DNA of 6,204 nucleotides. Origin: Gammaproteobacteria bacterium. Its GTDB lineage: Bacteria > Pseudomonadota > Gammaproteobacteria > GCA-001735895. Below the pieces are notes generated by a model that ran no database searches, was not told the origin of the DNA, and was given only the letters and a program-made list of their open reading frames with translations. The stretch covers positions 1 to 6,204 of the forward strand of contig JAASSH010000142.1 of NCBI GenBank assembly GCA_021767985.1, given 5' to 3'. Shown here one piece after another: positions 1 to 6,204 of this stretch. A program made the position numbers and the translations under genes. Position 1 is the stretch's first letter. Every line of letters starts with the position of its first letter.

Positions 1-1297
1 ACTCCTGCTCCGGCCATTCGTTCTGGAAATAGATCGGGATATTGGCGTCTTCCTGGGTGCGGCGGATAGATTCCTCGATCGAGGCAAGCAGACCCTGTTC
101 GTCCATCGGTACGCGGAAATGCGCGATCAGCTCACGCAACTGGTTGTTGGCCTGGTCGATGGTGTACTCGATACGCTCCATCTGGAGCCAGATTGCCTTT
201 TCGTCATTGGAATGAAAGGTTTCGTCGATGACACGAATCTGGATACGTAAACTGGCGATGGTCTGCGCCAGCGAATCGTGTAACTCGTGCGAAATACGGG
301 TACGTTCCTGCATTACCAGCAGTTCGCTCTCTTCTTCGAGCAGGCGGAACTTTTCCACCGCGCTGCCCAGGTGTTGTCCGATACTGATCAACAGTTCGTT
401 GTAGTCTTCCAGGTCGAGCGCGCTATCGTCGGGGAAAAACAGGTGGATCGCGCCCAGCACGTTCTCGCGGTACTGCAGCAAGATCGATAGCACCACCAGT
501 TCGGTGTTGTCATGCAAGCCATCGGTGCCGAAGACGGTAGCGTAATTAAGCCGATCGATGCGGTAAATTCGATCCAGCTTGATACTGTCGGAGGGATACT
601 GGATCGACAGGAAGCGATCGGCACTGGCGAGAAAAGTGTGATTGATCTCGCCGATGGAGGCCACCACGTCGCGCTTGTTTTTGCCCTTGAACTGGCGAAT
701 GATGCCGGCACTTGCGTTTAAATTGTTGCACAGCGATTTCAGCGATCTTTCGAACAGCTCGTTCAGATCGTGCGAAACATTGATGCTGGAGGCGACGTCG
801 TAGAGTATTGCCAGCGACCTGGATTCGCGGGTGATGTGATCGGTATGCTTCTGCAACTGGATCTCGGTGTCGCGAGACAGGTTTTTGATCATCGTTCCGA
901 GCATGTTGATGTCTCGCGCCAGCTCGCTGAAATCGCTGTCCTGCGGCAGTTCCACCTGTGCGTCGAGATTAACGCCACGCATCAGGTCGGCCCAGTCGCA
1001 CAGGCGCAGCAGTGGCTGTAGCAGTTCGCGCCAGATTTCCCAGAACAGCAGGACCATCAGCACGATTTCCAGCGCGTGCAACCAGACCACATAATTCTGC
1101 AGCAGCATCGATAGCGGGCTTTGCGGATGGACCACTCCCAGCAGGTTCAGTAGTAACAGGACAACTATGGCGAACGACAGGAATAACAGTCGAAACCGGC
1201 CGCTTTTAAGCAGATTACGCTTTTCCTGGTCAAGCTTTACAAACCATGCATTGAACAGATTTATCTTGCGCTGAAGTTGAGGATTGCGTTCAGACAT
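1..1297 (-). CDS. NarX-like membrane sensor histidine kinase, N-terminal 432 residues (3' end off the window)
   Basis: The frame opens at ATG 1297 (MSERNPQLQRK) and stays open to base 2; no other start codon lies in frame between it and the dsrR stop. Visible parts: a charged N-terminus (1-36); TM1 about 37-56; a loop of only some 13 residues (57-69); TM2 about 70-88; a HAMP-like segment about 89-145 (Pro95, SELARDIN near 124); a GAF-like domain about 160-312 containing SLAILYDVASS and NVLGAIHLFFPDD; a short signalling helix 313-332; and a HisKA_3 dimerisation domain with ISHELHDSLAQT, where His340 of ELHDS is the expected phosphoacceptor, followed by NQLRELIAHFRVPM as in NarX and NreB. The ATPase domain lies beyond the edge. 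NarX itself has a periplasmic nitrate-sensing domain of roughly 100 residues, absent here. The start has no clear Shine-Dalgarno sequence. The family call is firm; the signal, the partner regulator and any control of dsr genes are unknown. It sits where A. vinosum has dsrS. Confidence 0.9.
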   Translation of the reverse strand, partial: MSERNPQLQRKINLFNAWFVKLDQEKRNLLKSGRFRLLFLSFAIVVLLLLNLLGVVHPQSPLSMLLQNYVVWLHALEIVLMVLLFWEIWRELLQPLLRLCDWADLMRGVNLDAQVELPQDSDFSELARDINMLGTMIKNLSRDTEIQLQKHTDHITRESRSLAILYDVASSINVSHDLNELFERSLKSLCNNLNASAGIIRQFKGKNKRDVVASIGEINHTFLASADRFLSIQYPSDSIKLDRIYRIDRLNYATVFGTDGLHDNTELVVLSILLQYRENVLGAIHLFFPDDSALDLEDYNELLISIGQHLGSAVEKFRLLEEESELLVMQERTRISHELHDSLAQTIASLRIQIRVIDETFHSNDEKAIWLQMERIEYTIDQANNQLRELIAHFRVPMDEQGLLASIEESIRRTQEDANIPIYFQNEWPEQE

Positions 1298-1348
1298 AAC
1301 GCGGTAACCGATTGAACCTGGTGGTTTCGTTGCTCGTTTATCCGCGCC

Positions 1349-1376
1349 AGTATACCGTTTTAGCGCACTAAGCGAA
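1349..1376 (-). promoter_or_regulatory. Candidate sigma70-like promoter for the kinase gene
   Basis: On the minus strand a TATACT hexamer (1354-1349, one mismatch to TATAAT) lies 16 bases downstream of TTCGCT (1376-1371), a poor match to TTGACA. This is the only sizeable intergenic gap in the window, and its -10-like box lies about 50 bases before the kinase start. The site is plausible as an internal promoter that lets the kinase be expressed apart from the dsr operon. It was found by eye only, the -35 is weak, and such matches also occur by chance. Confidence 0.3.
1360..1371. other. Imperfect 12-bp palindrome between the candidate -35 and -10
   Basis: On the minus strand TTAGTGCGCTAA reads almost the same as its reverse complement; only the third base pair from the centre breaks the symmetry, and that is a T/G wobble. 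It lies in the spacer of the candidate promoter, where an operator would block polymerase. It could be a regulator half-site pair or chance. It does not match the NarL heptamer consensus and has no T-run to act as a terminator. Confidence 0.25.
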
Positions 1377-1393
1377 GCCCTGGGGGGTAAAAG

Positions 1394-1708
1394 TTACTTG
1401 CGCGGCGCAACGTAGGTTGGGTCGTTGGGATTGAGGAATATGAATTGCGATTTGCCGGGTTCCAGTTCGACGTAATCGATGGTCATGCCGTCAGCCAGGT
1501 CTTTACTGGCCTGGGAAACCACCAGGTCGACGCCGTCGAAATTGAGAAAGTTATCTCCCGGCAGCCGCTGCTCGTCGAATCCCATCGCGTAATGGAAGCT
1601 GCCGTCTTCCTGTTCCTTGATGGCGATACGAATGGGTAACGATCCCATATCGCCCTCGGTGGCGGATAATTTGATTTGCTCGAGCGCGGCAGTAGTCAGG
1701 CTGATCAT
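1394..1708 (-). CDS. dsrR: DsrR, A-type iron-sulfur carrier-like protein lacking cysteines
   Basis: This 104-residue protein has the IscA/A-type carrier fold pattern: an N-terminal helix (ISLTTAALEQIK), the strand LPIRIAIKE, the central GDNFLNFDGVDLVVSQAS, where IscA has its GV.VVVD strand, and the C-terminal FIFLNPNDP matching the FTNPN of IscA. IscA uses one cysteine near residue 35 and a C-terminal CGCG to hold Fe or Fe-S; here there is no cysteine at all (the loop reads KEQEDGSFHYAM and the tail PTYVAPRK). A. vinosum DsrR likewes lacks these cysteines, does not bind Fe-S, and is reported to act in regulation of sulfur oxidation; the same role is inferred here. The start follows the dsrN stop by eight bases with no obvious Shine-Dalgarno sequence, suggesting coupled translation. 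Position directly after dsrN supports the assignment. Confidence 0.92.
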   Translation of the reverse strand: MISLTTAALEQIKLSATEGDMGSLPIRIAIKEQEDGSFHYAMGFDEQRLPGDNFLNFDGVDLVVSQASKDLADGMTIDYVELEPGKSQFIFLNPNDPTYVAPRK

Positions 1709-1716
1709 CGTGGTAT

Positions 1717-3123
1717 TTACCGGGCGTTGGCGACGCCGTTCGCGTGCGAGACTTTATGACTTTGAACAAAGCCGAGAAAACGTTTAACCCAGGGATTGGA
1801 AAGGGTGTTGCGTTGATGAGAATAGCTTGCCAGCAGGTTGCGATATACCAGGCCATCCTGCTTTCGCTGGATGCCCGTGCCGCGTTCTACTCGGTAGGCG
1901 AAAATACTGTCATCGGGCAATCCCTCGAGCGATGAGTAATGAAATTCGTGTGCCCGCACGCTGGCTGAACCCTGGTCGGAGCACAGCCATGGGTGCTGTT
2001 CGTCGAGGGCATCAAGTTTGACATAGCCGCGACCCTGGGGTTTGTCATGCATGCTGCAGCTTGCCGGGAGAACGCCAACCATATCATGGCTGGAATCGTG
2101 CCAGCTCAGGCTCCGTGACAGGTACATCAGGCCGCCGCACTCGGCATAGGTGGGCAGACCGGCTTCGATAGCCGATTTGATCGACTGGCGCAGGCTCGAG
2201 TTGGCCGCGAGTTCGGCTGCATGCCGTTCGGGAAAACCGCCACCGATAAACAATCCATCCAGCGCCGGTAAGCTGCTGTCCTGCATGGTGTCGATCGTAA
2301 TAAGGCGGGCACCGGCCTGCTCGAAAGCCTCGAGGTCCCCAGGGTAGTAAAATCCGAATGCCCGGTCCCGGGCGATACCGATGCGCAGATCCGGGAATTC
2401 GAGTTTTTGCCTCAACGGCAGCGTCGCGGGCTTGATCTCGACGGCCTGCTGCGAAATCTCGAGCAGACGGTCCAGGTCGATATTGTCGCTCACGGCGGAC
2501 GCGATCGAGGCGATTTTCTGTCGAGAACGGGGATCTTCGTAACCCGGAATCAGGCCCAGGTGGCGTTCGTCCAGGCCCAGTTCGGGAGTGTTTTCGAGCG
2601 CACCGAGAAACGGAATATCGGTGTATTCCTCGACCGCCGCTCGCAGTTTCGATTCGTGCCGTTTGCCGCCGCTCATGTTGGCGATCACGCCGGCGATGTT
2701 CACCTCTTTATCGAAAACCTGGTAACCGATCAGCAGGGGGGCGATGCCGCGCATCGTACCGCGCACGTCAATTACCAGGATTACGGGGCTCTGTATTGCC
2801 CTGGCCAGCGCGGCGTTGCTGTTGCTGCCGTCGAGGTCGATCCCGTCGTACAGGCCCTTGTTGCCCTCGATCAGGCTTAGATCGGCCGCGCGCGCGCGAT
2901 GGCAATAGTCGTCGATGGTTTCCTGGCGTCCGGCGACAAAGAAATCGAGATTGTAGCAGGGCTTGCCCGCCGCCATGCCGAGCCATATCGGGTCGATGTA
3001 GTCCGGGCCTTTCTTGAACGGCTGGACCGACAGTCCGCGCGCGCTCAGGGCTGCACACAGGCCGATACTGAGCGTGGTCTTACCCGACGATTTATGCGCC
3101 GCGGAAAGAAACAGCGAGGCCAT
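1717..3123 (-). CDS. dsrN: DsrN, siroheme amidase (CobB/CbiA-type glutamine amidotransferase)
   Basis: This 468-residue protein is about the usual size of cobyrinic acid a,c-diamide synthases. The N-terminal half is an ATP-binding dethiobiotin-synthetase-like domain with the P-loop at SSGKTT (12-17), the KKGPDYIDP substrate loop (37-45) and EGNKGLYDG (86-94). The C-terminal half (about 246-455) is a class I glutamine amidotransferase domain: GLFIGGGFPE (290-299), nucleophile Cys329 in AECGGLMYL, and the late conserved His436 in ASYSH. In dsr operons this family makes the amidated siroheme of DsrAB, so the product is read as DsrN rather than the B12 enzyme CobB; no cobalamin genes are near. 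It acts in the cytoplasm. The start lies three bases after the dsrP stop, with a GAGG 11 bases upstream inside the end of dsrP. Sequence alone cannot exclude activity on cobyrinate. Confidence 0.93.
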   Translation of the reverse strand: MASLFLSAAHKSSGKTTLSIGLCAALSARGLSVQPFKKGPDYIDPIWLGMAAGKPCYNLDFFVAGRQETIDDYCHRARAADLSLIEGNKGLYDGIDLDGSNSNAALARAIQSPVILVIDVRGTMRGIAPLLIGYQVFDKEVNIAGVIANMSGGKRHESKLRAAVEEYTDIPFLGALENTPELGLDERHLGLIPGYEDPRSRQKIASIASAVSDNIDLDRLLEISQQAVEIKPATLPLRQKLEFPDLRIGIARDRAFGFYYPGDLEAFEQAGARLITIDTMQDSSLPALDGLFIGGGFPERHAAELAANSSLRQSIKSAIEAGLPTYAECGGLMYLSRSLSWHDSSHDMVGVLPASCSMHDKPQGRGYVKLDALDEQHPWLCSDQGSASVRAHEFHYSSLEGLPDDSIFAYRVERGTGIQRKQDGLVYRNLLASYSHQRNTLSNPWVKRFLGFVQSHKVSHANGVANAR

Positions 3124-3126
3124 GGT

Positions 3127-4320
3127 CTATTGCGCCTCGGCGCTCAGGGCGTTTGGCATGATGGGCAAGACGCGCAATACCAGCAATGCGATCAAAAGCG
3201 ACGCGGTCAAGCCACCGAATCCGAGCATAAACTCCCACAGGCTGGGTGCGTATTCGCCGACGACACCATCGTAAAAACCGCTTTCGACGATATAACCCGG
3301 GAAAATATTGAGCGGGTAAGCCTGTCCACCCACGATGATGATGTATAGCTGCGCGAAAGCACCGGCGATGACCAGCAGGCAGGCGAGCACCAGCGATTTG
3401 CTGGATTGCTGCAGCGAGGGAGTATAAATCAGCGCCAGCGGCAGCAGGTTGCCGAGCCCTATCTGGGCGAACCAGAACAGAAAAGTGTAAATTCCGCCAT
3501 CCATCAGGATGAAAGCCTCGAAACCGTGATTCTGCGTACCGTAAAGCTTGGTCAGATGAAAAACAACGACAAAATAAAACACGCTGGCGGTGAAGATGCC
3601 CAGTAATCTGCGTAATCGCAACAGATGCGATGGGTCAAGCTCGCGGCGGTCGAGGCTGAAGCTCAGCATCAGCAGTAGAATCAGCACCGCGAGCCCGAAC
3701 GCGAAGGACATGATGATGAACATCGGGGCGAGCAGGGCGGTATCGTAGGACTCGCGGGCTACCAGGAAACCGAATATCGATCCGGTACCGGTGGTCAGGA
3801 CCAGGCGCCAGACAAAGGCAAGTAAGCCCGCCGGTTTGCTCCAGCGCTGCATGCGGCGCTCCATCATCAGCCACAGGTAGGCCGCCACGATAACCACGAA
3901 CCCGGAATACAGAATAATGTTCCAGGCGAAAATCGATTTGAAGTTGTAATAAGTCATTGCGACGATCAGGCGGTCGGGGCGCCCCAGGTCCAGCAACAGG
4001 ATGGCAAGCCCGCCGACCAGCAGCGCTATCGACAGAATCGCCGAGAAGCGTGCCAGCGGCTTATAAGCCTGTTTCGCGAAAACCGATGCCAGGGAGGCGA
4101 TGTTGAGCGCACCGGAGGCCGCGACGATCAGGAAAATCGCAAATACGTGCGGCAGCCCCCACACGATCTGGTTGTTCATGCCGCTGACATGATGTCCCTC
4201 GACGTCCATGTGATGCGCGCCGGCGATGCCGATCAGCACGCCTGCCGCCAGCAATATCAGCAGTGCCCAGTATCCCGAACTGCGGGTCTTGATCTCTGAA
4301 TATTGAGTTGCCGCCGCCAT
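3127..4320 (-). CDS. dsrP: DsrP, NrfD/PsrC-like quinone-interacting membrane subunit of DsrMKJOP
   Basis: This is a 397-residue, strongly hydrophobic protein with about ten predicted transmembrane helices, near residues 17-36, 54-80, 92-111, 129-152, 166-186, 197-221, 238-258, 276-298, 308-331 and 360-384. The NrfD-family motif DLGRPDR is at 111-117. In this family the subunit contains no cofactor and exchanges electrons between a periplasmic ferredoxin (here DsrO) and membrane quinone. I chose ATG 4320 (MAAATQYSEI): it begins just before the first helix, comes one base after the dsrO stop, and has an AGGG eight bases upstream (4332-4329). The frame runs on upstream to 4425, but that extension overlaps dsrO throughout and is not membrane-like. 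The tail LSAEAQ ends three bases before dsrN. Confidence 0.95.
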   Translation of the reverse strand: MAAATQYSEIKTRSSGYWALLILLAAGVLIGIAGAHHMDVEGHHVSGMNNQIVWGLPHVFAIFLIVAASGALNIASLASVFAKQAYKPLARFSAILSIALLVGGLAILLLDLGRPDRLIVAMTYYNFKSIFAWNIILYSGFVVIVAAYLWLMMERRMQRWSKPAGLLAFVWRLVLTTGTGSIFGFLVARESYDTALLAPMFIIMSFAFGLAVLILLLMLSFSLDRRELDPSHLLRLRRLLGIFTASVFYFVVVFHLTKLYGTQNHGFEAFILMDGGIYTFLFWFAQIGLGNLLPLALIYTPSLQQSSKSLVLACLLVIAGAFAQLYIIIVGGQAYPLNIFPGYIVESGFYDGVVGEYAPSLWEFMLGFGGLTASLLIALLVLRVLPIMPNALSAEAQ

Positions 4321-4321
4321 C

Positions 4322-5077
4322 TTACAAACCCTGGTAACGTACGCCCGGATTGAGGCCCATGTCGGCGCGCAGGCGCGTGCCGCCGAGTTCCTGCAGACGC
4401 CGGGAAATCTCGCTTTGCGGGTCATTCAGATCGCCGAACAGGATGGCCTTGCGCTCGCCGCGGTTAACCGCCTCGGCGCAGGCCGGCACCGCGTTCGCAC
4501 CGTCGCGGTCGACGCGATGTACGCACAGCGTGCAGGATTCGACCGTGCCCTTGCCGCGCGGGGCGACCGGCAATTGATCCTTGAGTGTTTCGTGAATGAA
4601 GGAGCGCGCCTTGTAGGGACAGGCCATCATGCAGTAACGGCAGCCGATACAGATATGCTTGTTAACCAGCACGATACCGTCGGCGCGTTTGAACGATGCC
4701 CCGGTCGGGCAAACGTCGACGCATGGCGGGCTTTCACAATGCAGGCACATCATCGGCAGAAACTTCTGGTGTCCCGTTTCCTGGTCGGTGAGTTTTACCT
4801 TGCGAATCCATTGAGCATCGGTTTTGGAGCCTGGCTCGGCACGCCACCCGTGCTCGCGCTGGCAGGCGCTGACGCAGGCATCGACGTCGGCTTCACTGAG
4901 TGCATTGGTATCGATTAAAAGGCCCCAGCGCGCCTCGTTGTCAAGGCTGGTGGCGGCTTGCCCGGTGCGATAAAGGAAGATGCCGGGTGCGACCAGCGTG
5001 GCGGCAGCGGCCGCCGCTCCCTTCAGGAATCCGCGGCGAGCCGGCTGCGGCAACTCGGTTTCAGCCGCGTTTTTCAT
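4322..5077 (-). CDS. dsrO: DsrO, Tat-exported periplasmic ferredoxin subunit of DsrMKJOP
   Basis: This 251-residue protein starts with a twin-arginine signal (ARRGFLK, Arg14-Arg15, then an Ala-rich core and likely cleavage after GQA near 41). The mature part is a four-motif ferredoxin of the PsrB/DmsB/NrfC type. Motif II has C111, C114, C119 and C123, and motif III has C143, C146, C149 and C153. Motif I keeps only C68 and C72, and motif IV has C182, C185 and C200, with Val204 about where a fourth cysteine is usual. That gives 13 cysteines, enough for three [4Fe-4S] clusters. It should pass electrons between DsrJ and DsrP on the periplasmic face. ATG 5077 overlaps the dsrJ stop (ATGA) and has a strong ribosome binding site; the frame continues upstream to 5320 inside dsrJ, but that part lacks a signal peptide and is a shadow. 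Confidence 0.96.
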   Translation of the reverse strand: MKNAAETELPQPARRGFLKGAAAAAATLVAPGIFLYRTGQAATSLDNEARWGLLIDTNALSEADVDACVSACQREHGWRAEPGSKTDAQWIRKVKLTDQETGHQKFLPMMCLHCESPPCVDVCPTGASFKRADGIVLVNKHICIGCRYCMMACPYKARSFIHETLKDQLPVAPRGKGTVESCTLCVHRVDRDGANAVPACAEAVNRGERKAILFGDLNDPQSEISRRLQELGGTRLRADMGLNPGVRYQGL

Positions 5078-5580
5078 TGGCTCACCTCGAGCCTGTGGCC
5101 GAGCGTGGCGGAATTCAGGCCGGCGCCGTTGCCGTTCCAGGCGGGGGGCGCCGAATCGAGTTTGCCCTGCTGCAGTTGCTCGAGACCGCGGTCCGCGTGG
5201 CACTCGAAGCAGTCGATCTTGACGCTGGCGTAGGCGTGGCACTCGGCGCAGAAATGTTGCGGATCTTCGTAGCGCACTACCTCGCCGGATTCGCTTGCCG
5301 GGTTGTGACAGTTCATGCACCCGACCAGGCTGTACTTGCTGTCGCGCTCACCGTTGATCACCGTCTCGTCGCGTTGATGATCCAGCAGCTTCATATGGTC
5401 GCGGCGCATGACTTCGACCGGTTCGACGCACTGCTCGGCGCGTACCGGTTTCTCCGGGCTCGGGACGGCAATCTCGCCGAAACCGGATGCCTCGTACTCT
5501 GCCGCGCCGGCAACACCCAGCGGCGCCAGGCCGAGAGCTGCCAGCAGCAGTAAGCGTGTTATTGAGGCCAGGGAATCCAT
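5074..5580 (-). CDS. dsrJ: DsrJ, periplasmic triheme cytochrome c of DsrMKJOP
   Basis: This 168-residue protein has a Sec-type N-terminal hydrophobic segment (about 8-26) that may be cleaved after VAGA or remain as a membrane anchor, as described for A. vinosum DsrJ. Three CXXCH haem-binding sites follow: CMNCH (88-92, bases 5319-5305), CAECH (111-115, bases 5250-5236) and CFECH (124-128, bases 5211-5197). A lone cysteine, Cys51 in EQCVEP, matches the family's unusual distal cysteine that ligates one haem in a His/Cys pair; Met63 in RRDHM and nearby histidines are other possible ligands. DsrJ is the periplasmic redox end of the transmembrane complex. Its start is 11 bases after the dsrL stop with no strong Shine-Dalgarno, and its end overlaps dsrO by four bases. 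Confidence 0.96.
   Translation of the reverse strand: MDSLASITRLLLLAALGLAPLGVAGAAEYEASGFGEIAVPSPEKPVRAEQCVEPVEVMRRDHMKLLDHQRDETVINGERDSKYSLVGCMNCHNPASESGEVVRYEDPQHFCAECHAYASVKIDCFECHADRGLEQLQQGKLDSAPPAWNGNGAGLNSATLGHRLEVSQ
5081..5088 (-). promoter_or_regulatory. Strong ribosome binding site of dsrO
   Basis: On the minus strand GAGGTGAG ends three bases before ATG 5077, inside the last codons of dsrJ. It is the best Shine-Dalgarno match in the window and decides the dsrO start over the longer upstream frame, which agrees with the twin-arginine motif beginning 13 codons later. Confidence 0.75.
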
Positions 5581-5591
5581 CGCTGCAACCG

Positions 5592-6204
5592 CTAGTGGTC
5601 ACCCAGCGCCATGTCGATGTAACCGGTGGGGCAGACGTCGGCACAGAAATGACAACCGATACAGCGGGTATAGTCGGTGGCGACATAACGCCCCATGGTC
5701 TTCTCGTCTTTCTTGACCCGGTACACGGCGTCCTGCGGGCAATAAATAACGCAGTTGTCGCATTCGAAGCACATGCCGCAACTCATGCAGCGACCGGCTT
5801 CTTCTATTGCCTGCTCCTGCTCCAGGCACTTGCTGCGCTCCTCGAAATCGCCCAGTACGTGCTCGGAGTCGGGTCCGTGAGTTTCGCGCAGATGACGCGC
5901 CTCGTAGTTGAAGTGCGCCAGATACAGACGTTCCGACGAAATGATTTCGTTGGCGGCGCGGTCTTCGTAGTTGTGCACCGCGAATTTGGCTTCGTTGGTG
6001 CCCCAGGTACTCTCGTGCTGAAATTCGGTAGGCTCGAGATCCGTTTCCTTGAGCTTGTTGAGCAGGTTGAAGTGGTGTACGTCGACCTTGGGGCGCTTGT
6101 CGAATTCGGCGCCGCCGAGGTAACGCTCGATGCTGTCGGCCGCGCACGAGGCCTGTCCGATAGCGGTGGTCAACAGGTGCGGGTTGATGATATCGCCGGC
6201 AACG
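5592..6204 (-). CDS. dsrL: DsrL, NAD(P)H:acceptor oxidoreductase, C-terminal 203 residues (5' end off the window)
   Basis: The frame is open from the right edge (codon 6203-6201) to TAG at 5592. The first visible residues, VAGDIINPHLLTTAIGQ, are the closing FAD-contact motif of glutamate synthase small-subunit-like flavoproteins. A linker of about 100 residues follows. The C-terminal ferredoxin domain has six cysteines in CMSCGMCFECDNCVIYC (visible residues 139-155) and four more in CIGCHFCADVC (181-191), enough for two [4Fe-4S] clusters. DsrL is usually around 650 residues, so about a third is present. In A. vinosum the protein couples NAD(P)H to DsrAB in the cytoplasm; its place next to dsrJ and the ferredoxin tail support the oxidative type of pathway. 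An apparent TTG start at 6173 is only an internal leucine codon. GltD proper is excluded by this tail and the neighbours. Confidence 0.94.
   Translation of the reverse strand, partial: VAGDIINPHLLTTAIGQASCAADSIERYLGGAEFDKRPKVDVHHFNLLNKLKETDLEPTEFQHESTWGTNEAKFAVHNYEDRAANEIISSERLYLAHFNYEARHLRETHGPDSEHVLGDFEERSKCLEQEQAIEEAGRCMSCGMCFECDNCVIYCPQDAVYRVKKDEKTMGRYVATDYTRCIGCHFCADVCPTGYIDMALGDH

Noticed and set aside
1381..1392. NarL-like heptamer (TACCCCC on the minus strand)
   Set aside because: It misses the last consensus base and has no inverted partner at the 7-2-7 spacing; one loose heptamer is expected by chance.
1377..1393. Possible transcription terminator after dsrR (CCC and GGG runs)
   Set aside because: The complementary runs are too close to form a stable stem with a loop and no T-run follows, so a terminator is not supported.
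1551..1856. Minus-strand open frame of 101 codons spanning the dsrN-dsrR junction
   Set aside because: It is out of frame with both genes, which are strongly supported, and its translation shows no domain.
2407..2880. Plus-strand open frame (157 codons) antisense to dsrN
   Set aside because: It mirrors the codon pattern of dsrN, has no family motif and no ribosome binding context of its own; treated as a shadow.
4321..4425. 35-codon upstream extension of dsrP to an ATG at 4425
   Set aside because: It overlaps the end of dsrO, looks unlike a membrane protein N-terminus, and the start at 4320 has good spacing to an AGGG and to the dsrO stop.
5078..5320. Upstream extension of the dsrO frame inside dsrJ
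   Set aside because: It would bury the twin-arginine signal in the middle of the protein; the start at 5077 has a strong ribosome binding site and the ATGA overlap.
4900..5553. Long plus-strand open frame (217 codons) antisense to dsrJ and the start of dsrO
   Set aside because: It lies wholly opposite two well-identified genes, has no recognisable domain, and long antisense frames are common in GC-rich DNA.

Overview
This window is the 3' half of a dissimilatory sulfite reductase (dsr) operon of the sulfur-oxidising type, read entirely on the minus strand, followed by the start of a NarX-like sensor histidine kinase gene. In transcription order (right to left) it holds the C-terminal third of dsrL, then complete dsrJ, dsrO, dsrP, dsrN and dsrR, then the first 432 codons of the kinase, which runs off the left edge. 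The order L-J-O-P-N-R matches the tail of the Allochromatium vinosum dsrABEFHCMKLJOPNRS cluster. DsrL, an NAD(P)H-linked flavo-iron-sulfur protein typical of reverse-acting Dsr systems, together with DsrR and the overall base composition (moderately GC-rich), points to a sulfur-oxidising proteobacterium, most likely a gammaproteobacterium. The species cannot be told from this sequence.

Layout: 6204-5592 dsrL (partial, 5' end outside the window); 5580-5074 dsrJ; 5077-4322 dsrO (ATGA overlap with dsrJ); 4320-3127 dsrP (one base after dsrO); 3123-1717 dsrN (three bases after dsrP); 1708-1394 dsrR (eight bases after dsrN); a 96-base gap; 1297-1 kinase. The tight packing from dsrJ to dsrR indicates one transcript with translational coupling. 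The main operon promoter must lie upstream, beyond the right edge. The 96-base gap is the only intergenic space of any size. It carries a weak sigma70-like promoter candidate with a short palindrome between its -35 and -10 elements. No stretch longer than 300 bases is without a gene.

How the genes work together: cytoplasmic DsrAB (not in the window) oxidises sulfur bound to DsrC to sulfite. DsrL links DsrAB to the NAD(P)H pool. DsrN amidates the siroheme used by DsrAB. DsrJ (periplasmic triheme cytochrome c), DsrO (Tat-exported ferredoxin) and DsrP (ten-helix NrfD-like quinone-interacting membrane protein) are the periplasmic and membrane half of the DsrMKJOP complex, which exchanges electrons between the DsrC cycle and the quinone pool. 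DsrR is a cysteine-free A-type carrier-like protein tied to regulation of dsr expression.

The least expected element is the histidine kinase in the place where A. vinosum has dsrS. It has NarX-type GAF and HisKA_3 domains but almost no periplasmic loop, so it probably reads a cytoplasmic or membrane signal. It is a candidate dsr-linked regulator, an inference that rests on gene position alone.
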